Shown piece after piece: positions 1 to 8,013 of a stretch of 64,000 nucleotides of DNA (positions are counted from its first letter, which is position 1; every line of letters starts with the position of its first letter). This stretch comes from Trinickia sp. Y13 (GTDB lineage Bacteria > Pseudomonadota > Gammaproteobacteria > Burkholderiales > Burkholderiaceae): contig NZ_JAKWFK010000007.1 in the NCBI RefSeq assembly GCF_029522115.1, positions 62,001 to 126,000 of the forward strand. The letters are read 5' to 3'. Below the pieces are notes generated by a model. That model was not told where the DNA came from and did not search any database. It saw nothing but the letters and a program-made list of their open reading frames with translations. Both the position numbers and the translations under genes were made by a program.

Positions 1-170
1 ACCCGCTGCGCCGCTTGCTCGGCCGCGAGTTTCTCGGCATAGCTCGTCGGATGCCCGGACAAGGTCACGATCCGGTCGTTCACCTCGACGCCGATGTCCG
101 CGACGTCGATCGCGGGATCGTACTCGAGCTCTTCCTCGACTTCCTGCTTCAACTGCTTGTCTGTCTTCAT
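1..170 (-). CDS. BON-domain protein, 3' end beyond window
   Basis: Only the first 56 codons are inside the window; the gene continues past base 1. The protein begins MKTDKQLKQEVEEELEYDPA and then reads IGVEVNDRIVTLSGHPTSYAEK, which is the start of a BON (bacterial OsmY and nodulation) domain with its beta-strand-turn-GxV pattern. It is a close paralogue of the next gene at 327-977, sharing the K-x-D-x-QL opening and the DRIVTLSG stretch. BON proteins bind phospholipid or envelope surfaces and are usually stress-induced. The family is clear; the number of BON repeats cannot be seen. Confidence 0.85.
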   Translation of the reverse strand, partial: MKTDKQLKQEVEEELEYDPAIDVADIGVEVNDRIVTLSGHPTSYAEKLAAEQAAQR

Positions 171-249
171 CGCACACCTCGTGGGTCGTCTCGATCGCGC
201 AGCTTCGGGCTGCATTCGATTCATCTTTACGTATTGCCCGCGAAACGCT

Positions 250-263
250 CTGACCTGCATCAA
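250..263 (-). promoter_or_regulatory. FNR/Anr-like box upstream of the first BON gene
   Basis: On the minus strand the bases read TTGATGCAGGTCAG, an imperfect match to the FNR/Anr consensus TTGAT-N4-ATCAA (first half-site perfect, second 3 of 5). The centre lies about 86 bases upstream of the ATG at 170. The two neighbouring genes carry similar boxes at similar distances, which supports a shared low-oxygen regulator, but this copy alone would be weak. Confidence 0.4.
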
Positions 264-326
264 GGAGTCGATGACTATTGCGCTTCTTCCGGCCGGCGCT
301 ACGTGGGCCTGGCAATTGGTCTGCGT

Positions 327-977
327 TTAGGGGACGATCAAGCGGTTGACGACGTCGCGCACACCGTGCGTATGCCAGGCCACGCCCTCGGCCGCGCGCC
401 GCTCCGCCAGCGATCCGACGGTCCCGTTAAGGGTGACGACGCCCTCGCGCACGTCGATATCGAGCTTTGCGGCCCGGGCGTGCGCGCGGCGCTCGAGCGC
501 CGCCTCGATCTTTGCGCGAATCTCAGCCGGATCGGCTTCGGTGCGGACCCGGATCTTGTTGACGATGCCCACGACGCCGCGGGTGCGACCTGCCGCGATT
601 TCGGCTGCGCGGCGCTGGTAACCGGAATCGACCTCGCCCGTCAACGTGACGCAGCCGCGCTGCACGGTCACGCCGATCGCATGCGGCGGCAGGCCTTCGG
701 TTGCGCCGAGGACGGCGAGCACCGAGTCCGCAACGAGCGAGTCGGACCGCCCTCCGTCGGGCGGAGCCTTCACGGCCAGTTCGATGACGAAGGCCTTGAC
801 GTCCTTCATTCGCTGAATCGCTTTTTCGACGGCGATCTTATTGGCGTAGCTCGGCACGCTGCCGCTCAACGTCACGATACGGTCATGCACTGCGACCTCG
901 ATCTGCGAGGGGTCGACCGCCGGGTCCCAGTGCAGTTCGTCGATCGCGTCCTGCCTCAATTGTTCATCGGATTTCAT
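327..977 (-). CDS. BON-domain protein with three BON repeats
   Basis: 216 residues, no signal peptide visible. Three consecutive BON repeats can be read: residues about 5-70 (DRIVTLSGSVPSYANK), about 80-150 (GCVTLTGEVDSGYQRRAAE, ending in VNKIRV) and about 155-216 (GVVTLNGTVGSLAERRAAE, ending VVNRLIVP). Each has the V-T-L-x-G core and the closing VxN[KR]I/L strand of the family. It is a paralogue of the partial gene at 1-170 and faces the same way. A candidate FNR box sits about 90 bases upstream. Proteins of this type occur in low-oxygen and general stress loci of Burkholderia. The exact ligand is unknown. Confidence 0.9.
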   Translation of the reverse strand: MKSDEQLRQDAIDELHWDPAVDPSQIEVAVHDRIVTLSGSVPSYANKIAVEKAIQRMKDVKAFVIELAVKAPPDGGRSDSLVADSVLAVLGATEGLPPHAIGVTVQRGCVTLTGEVDSGYQRRAAEIAAGRTRGVVGIVNKIRVRTEADPAEIRAKIEAALERRAHARAAKLDIDVREGVVTLNGTVGSLAERRAAEGVAWHTHGVRDVVNRLIVP

Positions 978-1060
978 AGGTTGCTCCGCTGTAAGCTCGA
1001 CTGCTGCGAGCCGAAGACAGTTTCAGTACTGAAATCTTGGGAGATCGCGAAGTTTGCGTA

Positions 1061-1074
1061 TTGACGGCGATCAA
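1061..1074 (-). promoter_or_regulatory. FNR/Anr-like box upstream of the three-BON gene
   Basis: TTGACGGCGATCAA matches the FNR/Anr consensus TTGAT-N4-ATCAA at 9 of 10 specified bases. It is centred about 90 bases upstream of the ATG at 977. With the usual -41.5 placement, transcription would start near 1026. This is the best of the three boxes in this locus. Confidence 0.55.
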
Positions 1075-1214
1075 CCCATGGGTGGGCCAACGGCACCGTG
1101 CTTGCAGGTGCGCGAGGGGCGCAGGCGCACCGCGGCTCCTAGCTGCGCCCACAACGGACGGCATGCTCTTCGGAGCGATAACGCTCTAGATTCTTCTATG
1201 GAATGGGGGGCGTG

Positions 1215-1859
1215 CTAGACGAGCCACCGCGAGAACCACTCGGCTGCAAGGCGTGCCGTTTCATCGAGCTTGCCCGGCTCCTCGAACAGATGCGTGGCGC
1301 CGGGCACGATGACGAGCTCGTGTTCGCAGGCGAGGTGGGCGGCTGCGAGCCGATTGAGCCGGATGACTTCCGTGTCCAGTTCGCCCACGATCAATAGCGT
1401 CGGGGCCTTCACGAGCGGCAGGGCTTCGCGCGCGAGATCCGGCCGCCCGCCGCGCGAGACGACGGCGCGCACCTGAGCCGGGCGCTCCGCTGCTGCGCAC
1501 AAGGCCGCCGCCGCGCCGGTGCTTGCCCCGAACAACCCGATGCTGAGCGGGGCCAAAGCAGGCTGCGTCAGCAGCCAGTCCAATGCGCCCGATAGGCGGC
1601 GGCCGAGCAAGGGGATATTGAATCGATATTCGGCCGATACCGCGTCATGCGCGTGCTCGTCGGCAGTGAGCAGATCGAAGAGCAAGGTCGCGAGACCGGC
1701 GCGCTGCAAAATGCTTGCCACCTCCTGGTTACGGGGGCTCAAGCGGCTACTGCCGCTGCCGTGCGCGAAGACGACGATGCCGCGCGCGCCGTCCGGCACG
1801 CAAACCAGGCCCTGAAGGGCAACGAAATCACTCGAAATCGTCATCTCGGTGGTACGCAT
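1215..1859 (-). CDS. alpha/beta hydrolase (dienelactone hydrolase-like)
   Basis: 214 residues from the ATG at 1859. I chose this over an in-frame ATG 24 bases upstream because AAGGAG lies 6 bases before it. The fold is a compact alpha/beta hydrolase: an oxyanion strand (IVVFAHGSGSSR), a nucleophile elbow GLFGASTGAAAA with Ser in G-A-S-T-G, an acid strand (TLLIVGELDTEVI) and a late His (GATHLF). This small family is often annotated as dienelactone hydrolase or phosphoribosyltransferase-linked hydrolase; the substrate is unknown. It shares its upstream region, with an FNR-like palindrome at 1954, with the divergent aminotransferase. Confidence 0.85.
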   Translation of the reverse strand: MRTTEMTISSDFVALQGLVCVPDGARGIVVFAHGSGSSRLSPRNQEVASILQRAGLATLLFDLLTADEHAHDAVSAEYRFNIPLLGRRLSGALDWLLTQPALAPLSIGLFGASTGAAAALCAAAERPAQVRAVVSRGGRPDLAREALPLVKAPTLLIVGELDTEVIRLNRLAAAHLACEHELVIVPGATHLFEEPGKLDETARLAAEWFSRWLV

Positions 1860-1953
1860 CGTCTGCTCCTTGGCGCGTCGCAAGCATCGTTGCCTGGGCT
1901 TCTCGTGCGCCTAACGACGCCACCTTAGTCTAGGATGCGCGGGCCGTCGCAGC

Positions 1954-1967
1954 TTGACGAACGTCAA
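1954..1967. promoter_or_regulatory. perfect palindrome of FNR type between hydrolase and aminotransferase
   Basis: TTGACGAACGTCAA is a perfect inverted repeat (TTGAC / GTCAA, 4-base spacer) and matches the FNR/Anr consensus at 8 of 10 positions. It lies about 100 bases upstream of the hydrolase start and about 90 bases upstream of the aminotransferase start, so it could serve either or both. Confidence 0.45.
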
Positions 1968-2049
1968 GAGAAGCCGTGCGCAGCCGACGCCTCGTCGCGG
2001 AGAAGTAGGACATACTGCTCATATTGTTCATCCTGTAACGGAGGCGGGC

Positions 2050-3177
2050 GTGCCAGGTTTACTTCCCCAAGTCGATCGCGAGGGACTCCTCGAATATTCA
2101 GTCGTTTACACCGACCGCTCGATCAATCACATGTCGCAACGCTTTCAAGGCGTCATGCGCGACATTTCCGGTGCGCTCAAAAAGGTCTACAACGCGCAGG
2201 CGGTCATCGTCGTCCCAGGTAGCGGGACCTTCGGCATGGAAGCCGTTGCCAGGCAGTTCGCGACGAACAAGAAGTGTTTGGTCATCCGCAATGGCTGGTT
2301 CAGTTTCCGCTGGTCGCAGATCTTCGAGATGGGAGGCATTCCTTCCGAATCGATCGTGATGAAGGCGCGTCCGGTCGCAGGAGGCAGGCAGGCCGCCTAT
2401 GCGCCGGCGCCCATCGAAGAAGTGGTCGCCACGATCAAGGATTGCAAGCCGGATTTGGTCTTCGCGCCGCATGTGGAAACCGCCTCCGGCATGATGCTGC
2501 CCGATGCCTATTTGCGGGCCGTAGCCGACGCCGTGCATGCGGTCGGCGGCATGTTCGTCCTCGATTGCATCGCCTCGGGTACGGTTTGGGTCGACATGCA
2601 AGCCACCGGCGTCGACATCCTGATTAGTGCACCGCAGAAAGGGTGGAGCGCGTCGCCTTGCTGCGCCCTGGTCATGCTAGGCGCGCTCGCTCGCGAAAGA
2701 ATCGACGCCACGACCAGCACGAGCTTCGCTTGCGATCTGCGCAAATGGCTGCAGATCATGGAGACGTATGAGAACGGGGGCCACGCTTATCACGCCACCA
2801 TGCCTACGGACAGTCTCGTGACGCTGCGCGACGTCATCAAGGAAACCGAGGCATACGGCTTCGATCAAGTGAAGGCCGAGCAGCTCGAACTGGGCCAGCG
2901 CATTCGGTCGCTTTTGGTGGCCAAGGGTTTCAAGAGCGTGGCGGCCGAAGGGTTTGAGGCGCCGGGCGTGGTGGTCAGCTACACCGACGACGACGGCATA
3001 CGATCCGGCAAGAAATTCGCCGATGCCGGCCTGCAAGTCGCGGCCGGCGTACCTTTGCAATGCGACGAGCCCGAAGATTTCAAGACCTTTCGCATCGGGT
3101 TGTTCGGGTTGGATAAGCTGCATGACGTCGACGGCACGGTCGCTCGCTTCGCCGATGCATTGGACCGCATTCTTTGA
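2050..3177 (+). CDS. class V aminotransferase, alanine-glyoxylate/serine-pyruvate type
   Basis: 375 residues from a GTG at 2050. I chose the GTG because GGAGG lies just upstream (2040-2044) and the homologous region begins there with PGLLPQVDREGLLEYSVV; the reading frame is open further upstream without recognisable sequence. This is a fold-type I PLP enzyme: the glycine-rich segment VVPGSGTFGMEAVARQF binds cofactor phosphate, FVLDCIASGTVWVDM carries the conserved Asp, and SAPQKGWSASP carries the Schiff-base Lys. Family members transaminate glyoxylate, pyruvate or 2-aminoethylphosphonate; no phosphonate genes are nearby, so the substrate is undecided. Sharing an FNR-like palindrome with the divergent hydrolase suggests induction at low oxygen. 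Confidence 0.88.
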   Translation: MPGLLPQVDREGLLEYSVVYTDRSINHMSQRFQGVMRDISGALKKVYNAQAVIVVPGSGTFGMEAVARQFATNKKCLVIRNGWFSFRWSQIFEMGGIPSESIVMKARPVAGGRQAAYAPAPIEEVVATIKDCKPDLVFAPHVETASGMMLPDAYLRAVADAVHAVGGMFVLDCIASGTVWVDMQATGVDILISAPQKGWSASPCCALVMLGALARERIDATTSTSFACDLRKWLQIMETYENGGHAYHATMPTDSLVTLRDVIKETEAYGFDQVKAEQLELGQRIRSLLVAKGFKSVAAEGFEAPGVVVSYTDDDGIRSGKKFADAGLQVAAGVPLQCDEPEDFKTFRIGLFGLDKLHDVDGTVARFADALDRIL

Positions 3178-3228
3178 CGTCGATGGAAGTGGGCGCGCGG
3201 CGGGACGCTAGGCACGTTAGGTCCGAAA

Positions 3229-3245
3229 GGTGAGCGTTTGCGGGA
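3229..3245 (+). repeat. solitary origin-type iteron, 9 kb from the origin
   Basis: GGTGAGCGTTTGCGGGA fits the consensus GGTGAG-N6-CGGGA, with the T-rich centre, defined by 13 copies in the origin at 12120-13447. It lies in the intergenic space downstream of the aminotransferase gene. A role as a distal initiator-binding or titration site is inference. Confidence 0.6.
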
Positions 3246-3386
3246 GGTGGCTCGTACGGGCCTTTGCGGGTTCAGGCCGAGCACTCGCCACTCGGTGCCG
3301 CTGTGCCTCCCGCAGCGGTCCAGGCCTAGCCGACAGAAATGACGAGCAGGCTCACCGAGTGCGCTGCCCGCGGCGCCTTACCGTCG

Positions 3387-4076
3387 TTAGCCGCGCAAGA
3401 ACCGCTCCAATCTCACACCGGCATTGTTCGCCGAATGAGCGACAACAGCGCCTGGAAGACCGTGCAAATACATCATGATCCCGAAGCCGATTCCTGAGAC
3501 GAGCGTGTCGCGATACTGCCTGCTGCGAGGGTCGACGTTGTGTGCCCCCGCGAAGAGCGACGCCGCGATCGCTCCCGATAGAAAGCTTGCTGCGGACCGA
3601 GGTATGCCGGCGGCGACCAAACCGAGGGCCAGCCCTTCCTGGAGACCGACACGGAAGATCGACTCTTCCAACAACGGCGACACGAGTTCGGTGGCAAGAC
3701 TTTCGTTGACCCAGGTCAGTTGAGGGTTGGTTGCTATGCTCGTACTGACGGACCGCTGCGGACCTCCGATCACGCGCGTCGCGTTCAGGTAGCCCATCGT
3801 GACGGATCTCGGCGCGACATCGAGGAACTTATCGATCACATCGGCGACATGGACGCGACACCTGTCGTCAACCGCCTTCGTCAACCAAGTCGCACCCCGA
3901 ATCGCCACGGCGCCGGCCATTCCGGCCACCGTTTCCTCAGGAAAGAAATATCCGCCAACTGCAATCGTTGCGACGAAGCCCGCGTTGCTGACAAATACTC
4001 GAGCAGCCATGCTGGAGTAGTAAATCAGGCCGTTGACGCCGTTGTAGATCATGAGCCCCAGACCGTTTGGCCACAT
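3387..4076 (-). CDS. CPBP-family intramembrane metalloprotease
   Basis: 229 residues, starting at an ATG preceded by GGGAGG. The three motifs of the CPBP (CAAX protease and bacteriocin-processing, Abi) family are present: EESIFR (the EExxxR motif, about residue 150), FAGAHN (second motif with His) and HSANN (third motif with His and Asn). Hydrophobic stretches surround them. Bacterial members are inner-membrane proteases, often linked to bacteriocin self-immunity or protein maturation; no bacteriocin gene is nearby. The gene runs in the same direction as the envelope protein gene just upstream (4100-4639). Confidence 0.85.
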   Translation of the reverse strand: MWPNGLGLMIYNGVNGLIYYSSMAARVFVSNAGFVATIAVGGYFFPEETVAGMAGAVAIRGATWLTKAVDDRCRVHVADVIDKFLDVAPRSVTMGYLNATRVIGGPQRSVSTSIATNPQLTWVNESLATELVSPLLEESIFRVGLQEGLALGLVAAGIPRSAASFLSGAIAASLFAGAHNVDPRSRQYRDTLVSGIGFGIMMYLHGLPGAVVAHSANNAGVRLERFLRG

Positions 4077-4099
4077 CGGCAGATCCTCCCATCAAAATG

Positions 4100-4639
4100 T
4101 CAAAACCCCACCTTCAACTGAAACCCGACCGTAAATGGCAGGTTATCCGAAGGAATGGGTGGCACGAGAATGAAATTCATCCCTACGCGCTTATACGCGA
4201 CCATGACAATCGGCGCGGCCACCGGCCCGATCGAATGGTCGTGGCCGAAGCCGTAGCGTCCGTAGTTGTAGCCGGAAATGAGCCCGCCCATGACGGCCAA
4301 TCGCACGAAGCCCCAATGCGCGAACTCGGGCGCCCACAGCCCACCGCCATACCAGGATGGATGCGAAAGCGAATTGCGAAACCCTCCCGCCGTCACGGCC
4401 CACTGGCCGTTGAGCCAACATTCCACGCCCAGGCCCGGGTTGACGTCCTCGAACGATTGTTTCGGGTGAATGTGGTGCGAAGCGAGCATCGCGTCGATCC
4501 AAACGCCGCCGCCGCACCAATCTGCCGCGCGTGCTGGCGTCGACCCTATCGCCAAAGCAGCCACGCTCGTGGCAACCGCCAACACCGCCTTAACCGTGCG
4601 CAAGCCCAGCCAACGCACTGCCGTCATCCTCAAACGCAT
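4100..4639 (-). CDS. exported protein, probable small outer-membrane beta barrel
   Basis: 179 residues with GGAG before the ATG. A signal peptide covers about residues 1-38 (basic start, long Ala/Val core, ending TPARA-A). The mature part has alternating aromatic strands (FEDVNPGLGVEC, WAVTAGGFRNSLSHPS, WGFVRLAVMGGLISGYNYG) and ends in the strand PFTVGFQLKVGF with a terminal Phe, as in outer-membrane barrels. It resembles the short PagP-like or lipid-A-modifying barrel proteins in overall pattern, but I do not see their catalytic signature clearly. It lies 24 bases upstream of the CPBP protease gene and is probably co-transcribed. Confidence 0.7.
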   Translation of the reverse strand: MRLRMTAVRWLGLRTVKAVLAVATSVAALAIGSTPARAADWCGGGVWIDAMLASHHIHPKQSFEDVNPGLGVECWLNGQWAVTAGGFRNSLSHPSWYGGGLWAPEFAHWGFVRLAVMGGLISGYNYGRYGFGHDHSIGPVAAPIVMVAYKRVGMNFILVPPIPSDNLPFTVGFQLKVGF

Positions 4640-4855
4640 GCCCGCTCCGTTTGCCGGCCGGCCGCCGGCACTGGTTTTCGTTCATCTCTCGCTCAGCGTT
4701 TGCACGCTCGTCGCGCACTGTACTACAGCACCTAGCGTCTGTGATGAATCGAACACACACTCGATTGAAGCGGGCGGCCACCGACGGGCATTCGGATCGA
4801 CGCCTCTGTCTTTAGGCTCGATCGGGCCTTGACCGAGGCGGCCATTGCGCGTCGG

Positions 4856-5341
4856 TCAAAGCCCCAAATCCGACAGTCCCGGATGATCGTCGGGCCTGCG
4901 CCCGAGCGGCCAGCGATACAAGCGATCGCTTTCTCGAATCGGCAAATCGTTGATGCAGGCGAAGCGACGCGCCATCAGCCCATGCTCGTCGAACTCCCAA
5001 TTCTCGTTGCCATACGAGCGAAACCAATTGCCCGAATCGTCGTGCCACTCGTAGGCGAAGCGCACGGCAATGCGATTGCCGTCGTGCGCCCAGAGCTCTT
5101 TGATGAGGCGATAGTCGAGTTCTTTCGCCCACTTGCGACGCAAGAACGTGACGATCTCGGCGCGGCCGGTCACGAACTCGGCGCGATTGCGCCAAACGCT
5201 CGACGGCGTATAAGCCAGCGCGACGCGCTCGGGATCGCGCGTGTTCCAGCCGTCTTCGGCGGCCCGCACTTTTTGCGCAGCGGTTTCGCGGGTGAAAGGC
5301 GGCAACGGCGGCCGCGTTTCGTGAGTACCGGCATCGGACAT
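4856..5341 (-). CDS. DUF1348 / nuclear transport factor 2-like protein
   Basis: 161 residues. The SnoaL-like (NTF2) cone fold is recognisable from [26 protein letters not shown] and [25 protein letters not shown]. The closing [22 protein letters not shown] is characteristic of DUF1348, and the length is typical. No enzyme activity is established for the family. It starts 27 bases after the stop of the TetR regulator gene and is very likely its co-transcribed target. Confidence 0.9.
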   Translation of the reverse strand: MSDAGTHETRPPLPPFTRETAAQKVRAAEDGWNTRDPERVALAYTPSSVWRNRAEFVTGRAEIVTFLRRKWAKELDYRLIKELWAHDGNRIAVRFAYEWHDDSGNWFRSYGNENWEFDEHGLMARRFACINDLPIRESDRLYRWPLGRRPDDHPGLSDLGL

Positions 5342-5368
5342 CGAATTCTCCTAGAAGGGCGATTCACA

Positions 5369-6049
5369 TTACGTCGATAAAGATGCGCGCTTCGCCTTCG
5401 AAACGCGCGTTCGCGGCTCCATAACCGCATGTTCGAGCAAGTGCTGCGCGGCCGCTTGCGCGTCGCGCGCCGCTTCGGCCGAGCCGCTGACGAGTGCGAC
5501 ACCAATGGCGCCATCGACGAGCACGAGCCACTGACGCGCGAGCGCGGCGGCCGAACGCGAGCTCATGCCGTGCTCAGCCGCAAAGGCATCGCAGCGTTGT
5601 GCGATGAATCGCAAGAGCGCCGCCTTGTGCTCGCGCGCCACCACCCGGATCGGGTCGTCGGCCGAAGCGATTTCGCCCGACGCGTTCAGAAACGCACAAC
5701 CATGAAAGCCTGGCGAAGCAAACCACTCGCGCAACAGATCGAACATGCCGAGCAACTGTGCACGCGGCGTCCTGCCTGTATGCAGCGTGCCATCGACGAA
5801 CCAGTTCATCCACCGGCCATGCCGCCGTGCGAGCGCCGCGGCGACGAGCGCGTCTTTCGATTCGAAGTAGGAATAAAAGCTCTTGCGCGTTGCCTGTGCC
5901 GCGCGAACGATGGCATCGACACCGGTCGCATGGATACCGCCCGCGTAAATCAGGGCTTCGGCCGCATCGAGCAATCGCTCGCGCGGGCCCGGCTGCGCTG
6001 CGTCCAAATGCTTCGCCATCGGTTCGAGACTTTCAATGCGAGTATTCAT
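5369..6049 (-). CDS. TetR-family transcriptional regulator
   Basis: 226 residues from the ATG at 6049, giving the normal TetR start (RERLLDAAEALIYAGGIHATGVDAI); the frame stays open upstream but reads as non-coding sequence overlapping the divergent yceI promoter. The helix-turn-helix is at about residues 20-65 (VDAIVRAAQATRKSFYSYFESKDALVAAAL). The C-terminal part is a TetR_C ligand domain of unknown specificity. It is followed at 27 bases by the DUF1348 gene and is divergent from yceI, so it may control both. An origin-type iteron lies in this divergent region at 6117. Confidence 0.9.
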   Translation of the reverse strand: MNTRIESLEPMAKHLDAAQPGPRERLLDAAEALIYAGGIHATGVDAIVRAAQATRKSFYSYFESKDALVAAALARRHGRWMNWFVDGTLHTGRTPRAQLLGMFDLLREWFASPGFHGCAFLNASGEIASADDPIRVVAREHKAALLRFIAQRCDAFAAEHGMSSRSAAALARQWLVLVDGAIGVALVSGSAEAARDAQAAAQHLLEHAVMEPRTRVSKAKRASLST

Positions 6050-6116
6050 AGTCGCTAAGGTAGAACGATCATTCTCCTTTGTCAACAAGTCGCGAAGCGC
6101 TAAGCTATCGGCCAAA

Positions 6117-6133
6117 GGTGAGAACTTACGGGA
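6117..6133 (+). repeat. solitary origin-type iteron in the tetR-yceI intergenic region
   Basis: GGTGAGAACTTACGGGA matches the origin iteron consensus at every conserved position of both ends. It sits between the divergent tetR and yceI genes, about 6 kb from the nearest main-array iteron. Confidence 0.6.
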
Positions 6134-6191
6134 AGGATCGCGAAGGCGCGGCCGGATCGTTTTGGACAACGCGAGAAAGGAACCGACAACG

Positions 6192-6857
6192 ATGAGAACG
6201 CCAAAGACGCGCACCGCGCTATGTTCGGCGCTCACGGTATTAGCCATTGCAGCCGGTGCGCTGTCGATCTCGGCATGCACGCCGCTGCGTGTCGTCACGC
6301 ATACGGTTGCCGCCGACGAAGCTCGGGTGCCCGTCGGCGCGTATAAGATGGACGCCGATCATTGGAGCATCACGTTCGACGTTGAGCATTTGCAGTATTC
6401 GCGCTTCGTGATGCGGTTCGACCGCGCGCATGCGCTGCTGGACTGGAAGCCGGGCGGGCTCGAGGCTAGCACCGTCGACGTGACGATCGACGCGGCTAGC
6501 GTGGACACGAAGGTGCCGTTGCTCGACAAGATGGTGAAAGGGCCGGACATGTTCGACGCAACGGCTTTTCCGACGCTGCATTTCGTCGGCAAACGGTTCG
6601 TTCGAACGGGCTCTGCGCAAGGCAAACTCGAGGGCGAGCTCACGATTCGCAATGTGACGCGGCCTATCACGCTCGACGTCACGTTCAACGGATACGGCCG
6701 CAATCCATTGACGAAGGCCGACACGCTCGGCTTCTCAGCGCAAGGCGTGTTCAGCCGCGCCCAGTTCGGACTGGCGACTTGGTACCCCGCCGTCGGCAAC
6801 GACGTGCATGTGCGCGTGGAAGCGGAATTCGAGCGTACGGAGAAGGCGGGGGCATAG
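6192..6857 (+). CDS. YceI-family lipoprotein
   Basis: 221 residues from the ATG at 6192, preceded by AAGGAA. A lipoprotein signal peptide ends at about residue 27 with the lipobox ISAC. The YceI lipocalin-like barrel follows: MDADHWSITFDVEHLQYSRF, the central VDVTIDAASVDTKVPLLDKMVKGPDMFDATAFPTLHF and the late TVRNVTRPI-type strand. YceI proteins bind long isoprenoid or lipid ligands in the periplasm. The gene is divergent from tetR and convergent with tdh. Confidence 0.9.
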   Translation: MRTPKTRTALCSALTVLAIAAGALSISACTPLRVVTHTVAADEARVPVGAYKMDADHWSITFDVEHLQYSRFVMRFDRAHALLDWKPGGLEASTVDVTIDAASVDTKVPLLDKMVKGPDMFDATAFPTLHFVGKRFVRTGSAQGKLEGELTIRNVTRPITLDVTFNGYGRNPLTKADTLGFSAQGVFSRAQFGLATWYPAVGNDVHVRVEAEFERTEKAGA

Positions 6858-6914
6858 CGTGCGCGAAGCACGCTCGCCAACGAACGGTTCAGGAGAGAGA
6901 GCAGGCTTGGGTTT

Positions 6915-6965
6915 CCAAGGAGCACCTTGGATGGCTGCGCGCGCGACGCATCGGCGCGCGCAGCC
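6915..6965. terminator. hairpins between convergent yceI and tdh
   Basis: Two inverted repeats lie in the space between the convergent genes: CCAAGG-4-CCTTGG at 6915-6930 and a 12-bp GC-rich stem at 6933-6944 / 6954-6965 with a 9-base loop. No T-tract follows on either strand, so a classical intrinsic terminator is not shown. A bidirectional stop or transcript-stabilising hairpin is inferred from the convergent position. Confidence 0.35.
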
Positions 6966-6971
6966 GCTGCG

Positions 6972-8000
6972 TCAAACGGTCCAGTCCAAGATCACCTTGC
7001 CGCTTTCGCCTGAAAGCATCGTCGCGAAGGCTTGCTCGTAATCGTCGATGGCGAAGTGGTGAGTGAGGATCGGCGAAAGATCGAGCCCGCTTTGCAACAT
7101 CGCGACCATCTTGTACCAAGTCTCGAACATCTCGCGACCATAGATACCCTTGATCTCGAGCCCTTTGAAGATGACCTGATTCCAGTCGATCGCCGTCTGC
7201 GCCGGCGGTATGCCGAGCAGGGCCACTTTGCCGCCGTGGTTCATCGCCTCGAGCATGCCCGTGAACGCGCTGGGCACACCGGACATTTCCAGGCCGACGT
7301 CGAAGCCTTCCGTCATGTGCAGATCGCTCATCACGTCTTTGAGCGACTCCTTCGAAATATTCACCGCTCGCGTGGCGCCCATCTTGCGCGCAAGACCGAG
7401 CCGGTACTCGTTCACGTCAGTGATGACGATGTTGCGCGCCCCGACGTGTCGCGCAATGGCCACCGCCATGATGCCGATCGGCCCCGCGCCGGTAATGAGC
7501 ACGTCCTCGCCGACCAGGTTGAACGAGAGCGCCGTATGCGTGGCATTGCCGAACGGATCGAAGATCGCGGCGAGGTCGTCGGAGATCTCATCGGGAATCT
7601 TGAACGCATTGAAAGCCGGAATCACGAGGTACTCGGCGAAAGCGCCCTCCCGATTGACGCCGACGCCCACCGTATTGCGGCACAGGTGCCTGCGTCCCGC
7701 CCGGCAATTGCGGCAGAAGCCGCAGGTGATATGGCCTTCGCCCGAGACGCGATCGCCGATTGCGAAGCCGCGCACTTCCTGCCCCATCTCGACGATTTCG
7801 CCCACGTACTCGTGCCCAACATGCATCGGCACGGGAATCGTCTTTTGCGCCCAATCGTCCCACTTCCATATGTGGATGTCGGTACCGCAAATGGCCGTGC
7901 GCTTGATGTGGATCATGACATCGTTGTGGCCGACTTCGGGCTTCTTCACTTGCGTCAGCGTCAAGCCTGGCGCACGTTCGAGTTTTGCGAGCGCTTTCAT
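6972..8000 (-). CDS. tdh: L-threonine 3-dehydrogenase
   Basis: 342 residues, the usual Tdh length, from the ATG at 8000 with AAGGAG upstream. It oxidises L-threonine to 2-amino-3-ketobutyrate with NAD+. The zinc-dependent alcohol dehydrogenase fold is evident: catalytic zinc ligands in [12 protein letters not shown] and GHEYVGE, structural zinc cysteines in [14 protein letters not shown], and the nucleotide motif [13 protein letters not shown] at about residues 170-182. It follows kbl by 13 bases, forming the two-step threonine-to-glycine pathway. Confidence 0.97.
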   Translation of the reverse strand: MKALAKLERAPGLTLTQVKKPEVGHNDVMIHIKRTAICGTDIHIWKWDDWAQKTIPVPMHVGHEYVGEIVEMGQEVRGFAIGDRVSGEGHITCGFCRNCRAGRRHLCRNTVGVGVNREGAFAEYLVIPAFNAFKIPDEISDDLAAIFDPFGNATHTALSFNLVGEDVLITGAGPIGIMAVAIARHVGARNIVITDVNEYRLGLARKMGATRAVNISKESLKDVMSDLHMTEGFDVGLEMSGVPSAFTGMLEAMNHGGKVALLGIPPAQTAIDWNQVIFKGLEIKGIYGREMFETWYKMVAMLQSGLDLSPILTHHFAIDDYEQAFATMLSGESGKVILDWTV

Positions 8001-8013
8001 TGGCGAGGTCTCC

